DNA of 64,000 nucleotides, from NCBI RefSeq assembly GCF_023555415.1, contig NZ_JAKRYL010000020.1, positions 20,181 through 84,180 of the forward strand, in the 5' to 3' direction. Below, one piece after another: positions 1 through 9,543 of this stretch. This DNA comes from Halalkalibacter alkaliphilus (GTDB taxonomy: Bacteria; Bacillota; Bacilli; Bacillales; Bacillaceae_D). The notes beneath the pieces were generated by a model. It had not been told where the DNA came from and ran no database searches. It saw nothing but the letters and a program-made list of their open reading frames with translations. Both the position numbers and the translations under genes were made by a program. Each line of letters opens with the position of its first letter. The first letter of the stretch is position 1.

Positions 1-2
1 TA

Positions 3-329
3 GAGGGTATAGCGATTCCAAACGCCGATCTGTTTAGCTTTATGGTAGCGTGGGGAGAGGTATTAGTAGGACTAGGACTAATATTAGGAGTATTCACATC
101 AGCAGCAGCATTTTTCGGAGTAGTGATGAACATGTCATTCTTATTTGCTGGAACGATTTCTTCTAATCCGTGGATGATCTTAATCTCAATGTTTATTTTA
201 GCAGCAGGAGCAAATGCAGGTCGTTACGGTGGAGACAGATGGGTATTGCCATACTTGAAAAGTGTCGTATTCAAAAATAGAAACAATGAAAAGGGCTTTG
301 GTGGAGCGAACTTAAAAGAAGCCATCTAA
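3..329 (+). CDS. DoxX-family membrane protein, 5' truncated by window edge
   Basis: The reading frame is open from base 3 with no stop before the edge, so the first ATG in view (42) is probably internal and the true start lies outside the window. About 108 residues are visible. They form two or three hydrophobic segments, including a glycine-rich one (GLGLILGVFTSAAAFFG) and a second ending in AAGANAGRYGGDRW, followed by a short basic tail. This pattern is typical of the C-terminal half of DoxX/DoxD-like quinone-associated membrane proteins. The family call rests on pattern recognition; the exact role is unknown. No strong terminator follows. Confidence 0.6.
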   Translation, partial: EGIAIPNADLFSFMVAWGEVLVGLGLILGVFTSAAAFFGVVMNMSFLFAGTISSNPWMILISMFILAAGANAGRYGGDRWVLPYLKSVVFKNRNNEKGFGGANLKEAI

Positions 330-453
330 CTGTAAAAAGAGGTAGACTCTAAAGAAAGAAGGGGTTTGCCTCTTATTGCTGTTTTCTAGGGTGAAATTAG
401 TAAGATGGCCAAGGCGATAGGTCAATCTTATAGTGTTCCTGCTTTAACACTTA

Positions 454-462
454 TGTTATGAT
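454..462 (+). promoter_or_regulatory. Extended -10 promoter for the MFS gene
   Basis: TGT followed by TATGAT at 457-462 forms an extended -10 element about 40 bases before the MFS start codon. No good -35 hexamer is visible at the expected distance, which is usual for extended -10 promoters. A second TATGAT occurs at 468-473. Confidence 0.4.
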
Positions 463-503
463 ACAGCTATGATATTTCGAAAAACGAAATGGTGTGACTA
501 ACA

Positions 504-1913
504 ATGAAAGTGTCAGGAAAGTGGATGGTCGTTGTAGCTGTACTGCTCGGATCTTTTACAATGATTTTAAATAATAGCATGTTAAATCCAGCTGTACCAC
601 AACTAATGAATGTGTTTCATGCAGATGCGGTTGCAACTGGATGGGTCATAACGATCTTTATGGTAACAATGGGGATGACCGTGCCAGTTACAGGATATCT
701 CGGTGATCGGTTTGGGAAAAAGAAACTATATATTCTTGGGTTAGCCATTTTTGTTTTAGGCTCTTTACTCGGTTCACTTTCATGGAATCTGAGTTCGTTA
801 ATTATGTTCCGAGGGCTTCAAGGCATAGGTGGTGGAATTATGATGCCTCTTTCTATGGCACTTATCTTCGAAGCTTTTCCTCGAAAAGAACGCGGCTTAG
901 CAACAGGGGTATGGGGCATATCTGCCATGATGGCACCTACCATTGGGCCAACATTTGGTGGGTTTTTACTTGAGACATTAGATTGGACTTACTTATTTCT
1001 TGTTAATGTTCCCTTTGGACTTATTGGTATCTGGTTTGCGTATCGTTATTTACCAACTACAACTGCTAACAAGCAAATTACATTTGATAAATACGGGTTT
1101 ATCACCATTACTTTTGGGGTCGGTGCAATTTTGTATGCATTAGGAAGAATGTCTGAACTTGCTCACTTAACAGAGCCAATGAACCTTACGTTAGTGGCGG
1201 TTGGGATTGTACTTTTGTATGTATTTGTACAAATTGAAAAGAAAGAGGAGCAACCTCTATTAGATTTAGCATTGTTTCGTGTGCCAGCCTATATGTATAG
1301 CATGATTATAGCGAGTGTTTCATCTGTCAGTTTGTTTGCGGGAATATTTTTAATCCCATTGTTAATTCAACAAGTGTATGGTTTTGGTCCAATTATGACA
1401 GGTCTTATCTTTTTGCCATCAGCCTTGTTAACCGGAGTGTTTATGAGTGTAGGTGGACGGATTCTTGACCGGAAAGGACCAACTGGAGTCATATCTACAG
1501 GCCTTATTGTTGTTGCTATTGGTACGTTTCCGCTCGGATTTATGAGCCTTGAAACATCTTTAGTGGTGGTTTTCTTTTGGATGGCTATTAGAGGGATCGG
1601 AATGGGATTAAGCGGTATGCCTTCAACGACAACAGGAATGAATGCCATTCCTAGTCATCTCATTTCCAGAGGGTCTGCGGTAAATAATGTTATTAGGCAA
1701 ATGAGTTCCGCCCTAGGAATTGTATTTGTTTCCATTTACTATGAAGTGAGAAGAGGACAATTAGCGATTACGCTCGGGTCGTTAGAAGAAGCAAGTCTTC
1801 ATGCAATTAATGAAGGGTTTATTGCTATTGCCATTCTCACAGCAATTTCAATTCCAGTAGCTTTCTTCCTTGAAAAAGCAGCAAGGCAGGAGGAAAAATT
1901 GGCTTCAAGGTAA
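504..1913 (+). CDS. MFS drug-type transporter, DHA2 (EmrB/QacA) family
   Basis: A 469-residue polytopic membrane protein with 12-14 predicted hydrophobic segments. MFS motif A is seen as GYLGDRFGKKK near residue 65, and an antiporter-type motif C region as GISAMMAPTIGPTFGGF near residue 140. These are hallmarks of proton-driven multidrug exporters of the DHA2 group (LmrB/EmrB-like). The gene appears to be transcribed alone, with its own extended -10 promoter and a terminator directly after the stop. The exported substrate cannot be read from sequence. Confidence 0.85.
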   Translation: MKVSGKWMVVVAVLLGSFTMILNNSMLNPAVPQLMNVFHADAVATGWVITIFMVTMGMTVPVTGYLGDRFGKKKLYILGLAIFVLGSLLGSLSWNLSSLIMFRGLQGIGGGIMMPLSMALIFEAFPRKERGLATGVWGISAMMAPTIGPTFGGFLLETLDWTYLFLVNVPFGLIGIWFAYRYLPTTTANKQITFDKYGFITITFGVGAILYALGRMSELAHLTEPMNLTLVAVGIVLLYVFVQIEKKEEQPLLDLALFRVPAYMYSMIIASVSSVSLFAGIFLIPLLIQQVYGFGPIMTGLIFLPSALLTGVFMSVGGRILDRKGPTGVISTGLIVVAIGTFPLGFMSLETSLVVVFFWMAIRGIGMGLSGMPSTTTGMNAIPSHLISRGSAVNNVIRQMSSALGIVFVSIYYEVRRGQLAITLGSLEEASLHAINEGFIAIAILTAISIPVAFFLEKAARQEEKLASR

Positions 1914-1924
1914 AAGTTTTAAAG

Positions 1925-1957
1925 GAGTATTATGCAAAAAGCATAGTGCTCTTTTTT
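1925..1957 (+). terminator. Rho-independent terminator of the MFS gene
   Basis: An 11-bp stem (1925-1935 with 1941-1951, two G-U pairs) closes an AAAAA loop and is followed by a run of six T. It starts 12 bases after the MFS stop codon. Confidence 0.85.
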
Positions 1958-2184
1958 ATTGAAAAGGACACTAGAGCACGAATGAAAATACATACTAGCT
2001 GCATATAAAACAAGTAGGAATGAAAAACATAGAAGGTGGTAAGTAGTGGACGGCAAACGCAGGATGAAAGTGTGTTTTGTCATAGTGACGAGTATCTTAA
2101 TATTATCTTTTGTGAGACACGTGTTTCTTTGAAGGGTGTACTAAGGAAGAAATGTCTGGGGGGTGTCGCAAAAGCCAGTAACAG

Positions 2185-2272
2185 AGGAGGCGCTGGCTCC
2201 GTTCGCTGCGAGCCTTCTATGAGAAACCCACGTATAAGGCTTAAAACAAGGAAGCGACTCCGCTCAGTGCTT
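2185..2272. repeat. Structured intergenic repeat, copy A
   Basis: About 88 bases with a second diverged copy at 32598-32688. Both carry a conserved apical segment (CTATGAGAAACCCAC) and the same three nested stems. In this copy 2190-2195 pairs with 2265-2270, 2203-2207 with 2253-2257, and 2212-2221 with 2231-2240. Stem bases differ between the copies while pairing is mostly kept. It lies between the MFS and ydiK genes and has no convincing coding potential. Confidence 0.6.
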
Positions 2273-2273
2273 G

Positions 2274-2316
2274 GGGGTTATTCCAAAGGTCAAAATCATA
2301 CCTTTGGAATAACCCC
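2274..2316. terminator. 17-bp hairpin between the MFS/repeat region and ydiK
   Basis: A perfect 17-bp stem (2274-2290 with 2300-2316) with a 9-base loop lies directly against the ydiK stop codon. It is the likely 3' end of the leftward ydiL-ydiK transcript. The plus-strand side is followed by a pyrimidine tract (which is ydiK coding sequence), so it may act in both directions. The minus-strand side lacks a clean T run. Confidence 0.6.
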
Positions 2317-2317
2317 T

Positions 2318-2536
2318 TTAGTCTTTCTTCTTCTTATTTGTTTTCTGGAGCTGTTTAATCACTTTTCGTAAACGATAAAAGCGATAGGCAATCATAAAAT
2401 CAATTGCGGCAAAAGAAACAATTAAATAGCTCCAAAAATTCCAACCGGCGGTGTTTACATTTTGAATGGCAAAAAATATTAGTAACACACCTATGGAAAA
2501 ATAGAGGAGCGCCATTGTAATCGGTGATGCTCTCAT
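2318..2536 (-). CDS. ydiK: YdiK-like small membrane protein (DUF4305)
   Basis: A 72-residue protein with two hydrophobic segments (about 8-25 and 33-50) and a lysine-rich C-terminus ending KKKKD. It starts at an ATG that overlaps the stop of ydiL (ATGA), with the Shine-Dalgarno GGAGG 6 bases upstream, so the two are translationally coupled. The same pair sits next to groES-groEL in B. subtilis, and this synteny is the main basis of the name. Function unknown. Confidence 0.75.
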   Translation of the reverse strand: MRASPITMALLYFSIGVLLIFFAIQNVNTAGWNFWSYLIVSFAAIDFMIAYRFYRLRKVIKQLQKTNKKKKD

Positions 2537-3258
2537 AGTAATCCTCCAATGATGAGTGATGTTTGTTGTTCAAGTTGTTCGAGTTGCTCCATCCAATCTT
2601 CAATTTGGTCTGCTAACAAAACATTAACAATGGAAACAAAAAGGTTAATTGCAACATGAGCGATAATCGGAACAAGTATACGTTTTGTTTTTACATATAG
2701 ATAAGCAAAAACTAGTCCCATAGCTGTGTACACGAGTAAATGAGTAAAATCCATATGAACAGCAGCGAAAATTAATGAACTAAGGATCCCTGAAATCCAG
2801 AAATTAAATCGTTTGTAAAGAGCTCCAAATATAACTAATCGAAAAACAATTTCCTCTAAGATAGGGCCAATGACTGATATAACAAGAATAAAAGCAGGGA
2901 AAGCTTTTGCGAACTCTACAATGGTCTCTGTGTTTTCAGAACCAGGTTCAATCCCAAGAAGGAACATTTCAATTAATGCTGCTGCATACTGAGCAGCAAA
3001 AACAAAGAAAACACCAATAATAGACCAACGGATGGCTTCTCCTCTTGAAGAGCGCCCTCTTACTTCATGACGATTACGTATCTCAGGCATAAGCAATAAG
3101 ACAATTATTATTAACCCTGTCGTAAAGCTAAACATACTCCAAATACCAGGTATACGCTCTAAAGGGATGTCAAGTTCCCTAAGAAGTAAGACGCCAGGTA
3201 CAGCTGAAAATTGCATTAATGTGTATGTAATTAGAATCCACCAATATCTTTTATTCAA
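2533..3258 (-). CDS. ydiL: CPBP-family intramembrane metalloprotease (YdiL-like)
   Basis: A 241-residue multi-pass membrane protein. The CPBP (Abi) signature is complete: EEIVFR (glutamates and arginine of motif 1), FAAVHMDFTH (motif 2 histidine) and HVAIN (motif 3). Family members are membrane-embedded proteases or protein-interaction factors related to Rce1. The start is TTG at 3258, preceded by AAAGGGG at suitable spacing. It is divergent from groES and co-transcribed with ydiK, as in B. subtilis. Substrate unknown. Confidence 0.85.
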   Translation of the reverse strand: MNKRYWWILITYTLMQFSAVPGVLLLRELDIPLERIPGIWSMFSFTTGLIIIVLLLMPEIRNRHEVRGRSSRGEAIRWSIIGVFFVFAAQYAAALIEMFLLGIEPGSENTETIVEFAKAFPAFILVISVIGPILEEIVFRLVIFGALYKRFNFWISGILSSLIFAAVHMDFTHLLVYTAMGLVFAYLYVKTKRILVPIIAHVAINLFVSIVNVLLADQIEDWMEQLEQLEQQTSLIIGGLL

Positions 3259-3551
3259 TGTGTAATTCCCCTTTGTTAAAAAGTCTCAAAACGCATCTTC
3301 ATATTTTAACATAAGCTTTACAGAAAAGCTGAAGGAAAGCCCCAAGTATTATCGAATATAATGTGAATAAGAATACTGAATTAGGAAAAGATAATGAAGG
3401 TTTGTTTTGAATCCTGCATATAAGCAGTCTTTTATTACGGTATGTAAGTACATAATTGATTATGTGCTTGTCTTGATTCTTGAACAAAATACATATATTA
3501 AAGTACCTGAAAGCGCACAGCAATTTTTTAAATTTTTTTTTTGCAAAATGC

Positions 3552-3580
3552 TTGCAAATATACCCAGTTATGCTTATTAT
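3552..3580 (+). promoter_or_regulatory. SigA promoter of groES-groEL
   Basis: TTGCAA (3552-3557), a 17-base spacer and TATTAT (3575-3580) form a vegetative promoter directly upstream of the CIRCE operator, the usual arrangement of HrcA-controlled groE operons. Confidence 0.8.
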
Positions 3581-3590
3581 AATAATTGTG

Positions 3591-3617
3591 TTAGCACTCG
3601 GAGGTGATGAGTGCTAA
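3591..3617 (+). promoter_or_regulatory. CIRCE operator (HrcA binding site)
   Basis: A perfect match to the CIRCE inverted repeat: TTAGCACTC, nine bases, GAGTGCTAA. It covers the predicted transcription start of groES-groEL. The HrcA repressor binds this element and is released on heat shock. In the transcript it also forms a 5' hairpin. hrcA itself is not in the window. Confidence 0.97.
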
Positions 3618-3660
3618 TAATAAAAATTTAATTTGTAGATCTTGAAGGAGGGTGTTTTCC

Positions 3661-3945
3661 TTGTTAAAGCCATTAGGTGATCGTGTTGTAATTGAACTAG
3701 TTGAATCAGAGGAAAAAACTGCAAGCGGGATTGTGTTACCAGATTCTGCGAAGGAAAAGCCTCAAGAAGGAAAAGTGGTAGCTGTTGGTACTGGTCGTGT
3801 GACTGACAACGGTGAGCGCGTTGCTCTTGAAGTAAGTACAGGAGATTCTATCATCTTTTCAAAATATGCAGGTACTGAAGTGAAATTCGAAGGCAAAGAA
3901 TATTTAATCTTACGTGAGAGCGATATTCTTGCAATCATTGGCTAA
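3661..3945 (+). CDS. groES: Co-chaperonin GroES
   Basis: A 94-residue co-chaperonin that caps GroEL. The sequence begins [13 protein letters not shown] and contains the mobile-loop region [20 protein letters not shown] and the ending [13 protein letters not shown], matching Bacillus GroES along its length. TTG at 3661 is chosen as start because AAGGAGG (3645-3651) lies 9 bases upstream and it gives the family's usual N-terminus. A GTG at 3652 in the same frame would overlap the Shine-Dalgarno region. It is first in a two-gene operon under CIRCE control. Confidence 0.97.
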   Translation: MLKPLGDRVVIELVESEEKTASGIVLPDSAKEKPQEGKVVAVGTGRVTDNGERVALEVSTGDSIIFSKYAGTEVKFEGKEYLILRESDILAIIG

Positions 3946-3989
3946 TAAAGAAAGAGCTTAGTCTCTACATAAAATAGAAAAAATTCTAG

Positions 3990-5642
<1,653 letters not shown>

Positions 5643-5673
5643 TAAGCCGCTTCACCCATTGATATATAAAATT

Positions 5674-5716
5674 GAGGCTTCTCATTAGTTAAACCAACTT
5701 TTGAGGAGCCTCTTTC
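5674..5716 (+). terminator. Terminator of groES-groEL
   Basis: A stem beginning GAGGCTTCTCA and closing TGAGGAGCCTC, followed by a short T-rich stretch. The sequence belongs to a set of related terminators also found at about 16895, 32473 and 41726. Confidence 0.75.
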
Positions 5717-5719
5717 TAT

Positions 5720-6116
5720 GATACATATGGGCATTGTGGACATAAAAGTAACATGATTAATTGAGCTATAAACTATACTCAAATTTTAAAAGAAGCAAAA
5801 ACAAGTAGGCTAATTGAGCTTCTTTTGATTTCAAGTTCATTGTAGTCAAGTATAACCTATATATCCTTGAAAGTATAAGCAATACAGATATTGGACAATT
5901 CATATCTTTGAAATTTAGTTTGTTGTACAAATAATGATAAAATACAAGAAGTAAGAAATATTTGTATCTAAAAGAAGTAATATTTAATCTCATGAATATT
6001 GGAAGTTATAGTTAATATTTATATATTTAAGTGCTAATATTTTATGTGGTAATTAATACTACTGTATAAGGGTTTGTTAAATTTAATACATTCTAAATTA
6101 AAAAATGGTGATAATT
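5720..6116. other. AT-rich intergenic region, no gene seen
   Basis: About 400 very AT-rich bases between the groE terminator and the RpiR regulator. Possible reading frames are short, low in complexity and lack ribosome binding sites. It presumably holds the promoter of the regulator gene, but no hexamer pair stands out. Confidence 0.5.
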
Positions 6117-6971
6117 ATGAACGATCCAATATTAAGATTAACAGAAAAAATATCAAATTTAACTGCTTCACAACGTAAGGTTGCAGATTATATAATAAAA
6201 AATCCAATGGAAGTTGCTTTTTTAACAGTAGATCAGTTAGCTGGTTTAGTGGGGACAAGTACTACAACCATTATGAGGCTTACTTTTAACTTAAATTATT
6301 CCGGCTATTCTGAATTTCAAAAGGAACTACAAGAACTATTACGTAATCAAGCTGCACCACATACAAGACTAGAGGCCAATTTGAAGGATGTACCAGAGAG
6401 CGATTTATGGATTCGCTGTGTAGATAGACAAATTAGCAATATAAACAAAACCAAAGAAATGATTTCTAATGATACGTTGGAAAAAGTTTTAGAATTAATT
6501 ACTTCTTCTAACCGAATTTATTGCACAAGTGCAAAAAGTGGTCTGCCAGTGGGACAATATTTAACTTTTGGATTAAATCGATTATTGGGAAACTGCGAGC
6601 TAATTATTGCTGATCAAAGTGATTGGGTAGATTTGCTTTTAAACCTAAACTCTAATGATTTAGTTATTGCAACAAGTTTCCCGAGATATGCTAGAAGAAT
6701 TGTTGATTTTGTATCTCAAGCAAAAGAGAGTGGTGTTAAGGTAATCACTATTACGGATGGTTATTCATCTCCTCTAATTAAGTACTCTGATATCGTTTTA
6801 CCATGTAACTCAGGTAGTTTAGCTTTTCATAATTCTCCAATTGCTTCTATGGTTGTTGTCGATTATTTAATTAGTTCTATTGCTATAAATTATCCAGATA
6901 AGACAAAAGTTCGTCTTGATAAAATGAATGATGTGTTGACTAAAATTAATTATCATTACAATAATAATTAA
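6117..6971 (+). CDS. RpiR-family transcriptional regulator (HTH plus SIS domain)
   Basis: A 284-residue regulator. The N-terminal HTH_6 domain (about 1-80) includes LTASQRKVADYIIKNP and VGTSTTTIMRLTFNLNYSGYSEFQ. A C-terminal SIS sugar-phosphate-binding fold (about 125-260) contains NRIYCTSAKSGLPVGQYL. ATG 6117 is preferred over ATG 6105 because it gives the usual family N-terminus, though neither has a strong Shine-Dalgarno. It is followed by a terminator and stands just before the rraA-like operon, whose promoter carries two TTGTAAT-type palindromes. It is the likely regulator of that operon, sensing a phosphorylated or acidic metabolite. Confidence 0.85.
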   Translation: MNDPILRLTEKISNLTASQRKVADYIIKNPMEVAFLTVDQLAGLVGTSTTTIMRLTFNLNYSGYSEFQKELQELLRNQAAPHTRLEANLKDVPESDLWIRCVDRQISNINKTKEMISNDTLEKVLELITSSNRIYCTSAKSGLPVGQYLTFGLNRLLGNCELIIADQSDWVDLLLNLNSNDLVIATSFPRYARRIVDFVSQAKESGVKVITITDGYSSPLIKYSDIVLPCNSGSLAFHNSPIASMVVVDYLISSIAINYPDKTKVRLDKMNDVLTKINYHYNNN

Positions 6972-6975
6972 ATTA

Positions 6976-7019
6976 GGTTGAAGGAAAAGGTGTTATACAT
7001 TTTCCTTCAACCTTTTTTT
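6976..7019 (+). terminator. Terminator of the rpiR-like gene
   Basis: A perfect 13-bp stem (6976-6988 with 7000-7012) followed by a run of T. It separates the regulator from the downstream catabolic operon. Confidence 0.9.
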
Positions 7020-7088
7020 ATACAAATTAGTTGATTATAAGAAAACCGCTAAATTGTCAAACAATTTCTAATTTTATTTTTTAAAGGG

Positions 7089-7117
7089 TTTACATTAAAG
7101 GGGAGCGGTGTTATTAT
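7089..7117 (+). promoter_or_regulatory. Promoter of the first TTT/aldolase operon
   Basis: TTTACA (7089-7094), a 17-base spacer and TATTAT (7112-7117) with a TG extension at 7109-7110. The predicted start, about 7124, lies just upstream of two palindromic operators, a layout that suits repression by road-block or polymerase exclusion. Confidence 0.65.
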
Positions 7118-7128
7118 ATCCTTAAAGT

Positions 7129-7144
7129 TGTAATAAATATTACA
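7129..7144. promoter_or_regulatory. Operator 1, RpiR-type palindrome
   Basis: TGTAATAAATATTACA: TGTAAT and ATTACA arms around four bases, just after the predicted transcription start. The arms resemble operators of RpiR-family regulators such as HexR (established for that family, from memory). Assignment to the adjacent RpiR gene is inference. Confidence 0.6.
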
Positions 7145-7153
7145 TTAATAAAA

Positions 7154-7176
7154 TTTGTTGTAATATTTACAACAAA
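7154..7176. promoter_or_regulatory. Operator 2, 23-bp perfect palindrome
   Basis: A perfect 23-base palindrome with core GTTGTAATATTTACAAC (7157-7173). Its arms share TTGTAA with operator 1, and its centre lies 28-29 bases downstream, close to three helical turns, so the two sites may bind one tetramer. Confidence 0.65.
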
Positions 7177-7248
7177 AGGCCGCGTTGATAAGACCTTGCA
7201 AATAAATAATTGGAGTGAGGTTATCAATTCTAATAATTATGCATTTGT

Positions 7249-7262
7249 GAAAGCGCTTCTAT
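7249..7262 (+). promoter_or_regulatory. Candidate cre site (CcpA)
   Basis: TGAAAGCGCTTCTA matches 12 of 14 positions of the cre consensus TGWAARCGYTWWCW. It lies in the untranslated leader of the operon, where CcpA binding would block elongation when a preferred sugar is present. Confidence 0.6.
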
Positions 7263-7350
7263 TAGTGATAGAGAAAGTTTCATTTAGTAATCAATAATGC
7301 TTGTGAATCAAACCTGAAAGGAATTTAAAAATTGGAAGGAGAGAATAGTT

Positions 7351-8028
7351 GTGAGTAATTTACCACCGTTATTATTAAAGAATACTGTTGAAAGAGCTAA
7401 AAGATTAAATACGACACTTTTATCTGATGCAATGGAATGTACTGGTTCCATGAACTACAAAATAAAACCTGTGACAAATAGAGTAAAGGTAGTGGGAACA
7501 GCCCTAACTGTAAGTTTAAGACCGGGAGATAATCTATTTTTACATCAAGCCATTCATCTAGGTGAAGAGGGATATGTAATTGTTGCTGATGGTAAAGGTC
7601 ATACCGAAAATGCTTATCTAGGTGAGTTAATGGCGTTTGCCGCTAAAGCTAGAGGGTTAGAAGGAATAATTATTGATGGCTTAGTAAGAGATAAAGATAT
7701 TCTTAGTCAATTAGATTTTCCTATTTTCGCAACAGGATTTATTCCAAATGGCCCTCTTAAAGATGGTCCAGGTAAAATAAATACATTAATATCCTGTGGA
7801 GGTGTTTCGGTTCAACCAGGAGATTTAATCATTGGTGATGATGATGGTGTTGTGGTAGTTCCGAAAGATCAAATTGAAGTAACTTTATTAAAAGCAGAAA
7901 AAAAATTAGAATATGAAAATAATAGAGTTGAAGTGATCGCAAAATACGAAGAAAGTCGTAAAGCGGGAAAAATAGAAGGTAGTATTGAGCCAACTTGGTT
8001 AAAAGAGAAAATCGAGTCGTTTAAATAA
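7351..8028 (+). CDS. RraA-family protein, putative 4-hydroxy-2-oxoacid aldolase
   Basis: A 225-residue RraA-like protein (HMG/CHA aldolase superfamily). Visible family motifs are GELMAFAAKARG (about 91-102), IIDGLVRD with the Arg113-Asp114 pair that contacts substrate and metal in the aldolases, and GDDDGVVVVP near the C-terminus. Aldolase members cleave 4-hydroxy-4-methyl-2-oxoglutarate-type acids or decarboxylate oxaloacetate. The start is GTG at 7351 after GGAAGGAGAG. It is first in an operon with an NAD-dependent oxidoreductase and a TTT carboxylate transporter, which suggests breakdown of an imported organic acid. The exact substrate is unknown. Confidence 0.8.
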   Translation: MSNLPPLLLKNTVERAKRLNTTLLSDAMECTGSMNYKIKPVTNRVKVVGTALTVSLRPGDNLFLHQAIHLGEEGYVIVADGKGHTENAYLGELMAFAAKARGLEGIIIDGLVRDKDILSQLDFPIFATGFIPNGPLKDGPGKINTLISCGGVSVQPGDLIIGDDDGVVVVPKDQIEVTLLKAEKKLEYENNRVEVIAKYEESRKAGKIEGSIEPTWLKEKIESFK

Positions 8029-8050
8029 AAGCCTGTTGGAGGAGTAGAAA

Positions 8051-8932
8051 ATGAAATTAGGATTTATAGGGTTTGGAGAGGCCGCATTTGAAATGTCCAT
8101 GGGATTAAAAGGTGAGGGTCTTAAAAATGTAGTAGCTTTTGATCCTTTATGGAATGACACAAAATTTGGACAGTTAATTCAAGAGCGTGCTAATAATGCA
8201 GAGGTAATTCTAAAGAAAGCTCCAGATGAAGTTGTAAGTACGGTAGATGTGGTAATTGTAGCAGTACCAGCTGATAAAGCATTGGCAGTTAGTCAATCGT
8301 TGTTGCCTAATATAAAAGTGGATAGTATTTATGTTGATGTATCTGCTTCAACACCGGATGTAAAACTAGAAATAAGTCAATGCCTCAATGAAAAAGGTAC
8401 AAGTTTTGTGGATGCAGCAATGATGGGACCATTACCTGTTTATAAGCATCAGGTTCCAATGCTTGCCAGTGGTAATGGAACAGATAGGTTTATTGATATG
8501 ATGTCTGCTTATAGCATGAACATTAGTAAAGTAAGTGATACTGCTGGAGAGGCTTCAGCTGTGAAGTTAATCCGAAGTATATTTATGAAAGGGCTCCCAT
8601 CTTTGCTAATTGAAATGCTTGAGGCTGCTAGGAAATTTAATGTGGAAGAACTAGTGATTAAGTCAATTAGCGAGACTATGGATAGTAAGACTTTTGAAGA
8701 AACGATGAATAGGCTGGTTACGGGAACATCTATTCATGCGCTTAGAAGGTCTGTGGAATTACAAGGTACAATTAAAATGTTAGAAAAAGCAAAATTAGAT
8801 CATTTAATGTCAAAAGGAGCTTGTGAAAAACTTCAACAGCTTGGGGAATTTAATTTTAAAGAAAAATTCCAAGGGAGATCACCAAATTCTTGGTCACAAG
8901 TAATTGATGCTATGGAAGTAAAAAATATGTAA
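8051..8932 (+). CDS. NAD(P)-dependent oxidoreductase, 6-phosphogluconate dehydrogenase-like (DUF1932)
   Basis: A 293-residue beta-hydroxyacid dehydrogenase-like protein. The Rossmann motif GFIGFGEAA occupies residues 4-12, and DVVIVAVPADKA marks the end of the nucleotide-binding domain. A GEASAVKLIRS segment places Lys172 where the family's catalytic lysine lies. The C-terminal half fits the DUF1932 helical domain. It follows the RraA-like gene by 22 bases with a good GGAGG Shine-Dalgarno. It probably oxidises a hydroxy acid before or after the aldol cleavage; that role is inferred. Confidence 0.8.
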   Translation: MKLGFIGFGEAAFEMSMGLKGEGLKNVVAFDPLWNDTKFGQLIQERANNAEVILKKAPDEVVSTVDVVIVAVPADKALAVSQSLLPNIKVDSIYVDVSASTPDVKLEISQCLNEKGTSFVDAAMMGPLPVYKHQVPMLASGNGTDRFIDMMSAYSMNISKVSDTAGEASAVKLIRSIFMKGLPSLLIEMLEAARKFNVEELVIKSISETMDSKTFEETMNRLVTGTSIHALRRSVELQGTIKMLEKAKLDHLMSKGACEKLQQLGEFNFKEKFQGRSPNSWSQVIDAMEVKNM

Positions 8933-8984
8933 GTAAGAGATTTTAGGAAATGGATATTAAGATTTTCTAGGTTGTTAATTTTAG

Positions 8985-9035
8985 AAATGGAAGTTTCAAA
9001 AAAGTCAAAAACGAACTTTTTTAGACTTTCCATTT
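8985..9035 (+). other. Intra-operon hairpin before tctB
   Basis: A long interrupted hairpin (8985-8994 with 9025-9035, and AAAAAAGT 8998-9005 with 9015-9022) lies in the 128-base gap between the oxidoreductase and tctB. There is no T run after it, so it may be an RNA-processing or stability element that sets the ratio of enzyme to transporter. Confidence 0.5.
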
Positions 9036-9060
9036 AGATTTAGGTGAAAGGAGGAAAAAA

Positions 9061-9531
9061 ATGCGGACTTTACATCAAGATGTGTTCATTGGGATTGGGA
9101 TGCTAATACTTTCACTTTTTCTTTATATTAAAACATTTGAGTTTGCTGGTGAGGCTGCTCTTTATCCCAGGGGGCTTCTTCTTCTGTTAACGATTTTTGG
9201 AATACTCATTGTTTATGGTGGATTTAAGAAAACAAAGCAATTAAAAGAGGGGGAGGATGTTCAATCTGAGGGAGAGGAAGAGAAATTGACTTTCTCTACT
9301 CTTAAATCCCCGCTGACTATTCTGTTGCTTGTTATGATTTATGCAGGACTAATAAGTTTGATAGGATTCTTTCCATCAACAATACTATTTGTAATTGTTT
9401 TTTTATGGTATGTAGGAGTGAAAAAGTGGACGGTGTATGTTTATACGGTGGTTGGATTAAACTTATTTATTTACGTTCTCTTCGTACTTCAACTAAATGT
9501 TCAGCTTCCGGTAGGGGCATTGTTTAATTAG
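9061..9531 (+). CDS. tctB: TTT transporter small membrane subunit TctB
   Basis: A 156-residue protein with four hydrophobic segments and a charged linker in the middle (KEGEDVQSEGEEEK), the usual form of TctB. It is the small membrane subunit of tripartite tricarboxylate transporters, which import carboxylates with the aid of a binding protein, powered by an ion gradient. Its start ATG is preceded by AGGAGG. It sits 12 bases before tctA. Confidence 0.85.
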   Translation: MRTLHQDVFIGIGMLILSLFLYIKTFEFAGEAALYPRGLLLLLTIFGILIVYGGFKKTKQLKEGEDVQSEGEEEKLTFSTLKSPLTILLLVMIYAGLISLIGFFPSTILFVIVFLWYVGVKKWTVYVYTVVGLNLFIYVLFVLQLNVQLPVGALFN

Positions 9532-9543
9532 AAGGAGGAGACT

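Noticed and set aside
2036..2371. Open frame of 111 codons across the repeat and into ydiK
   Set aside because: No Shine-Dalgarno, no protein-like composition, and it runs through a structured repeat, a terminator hairpin and the antisense of ydiK.
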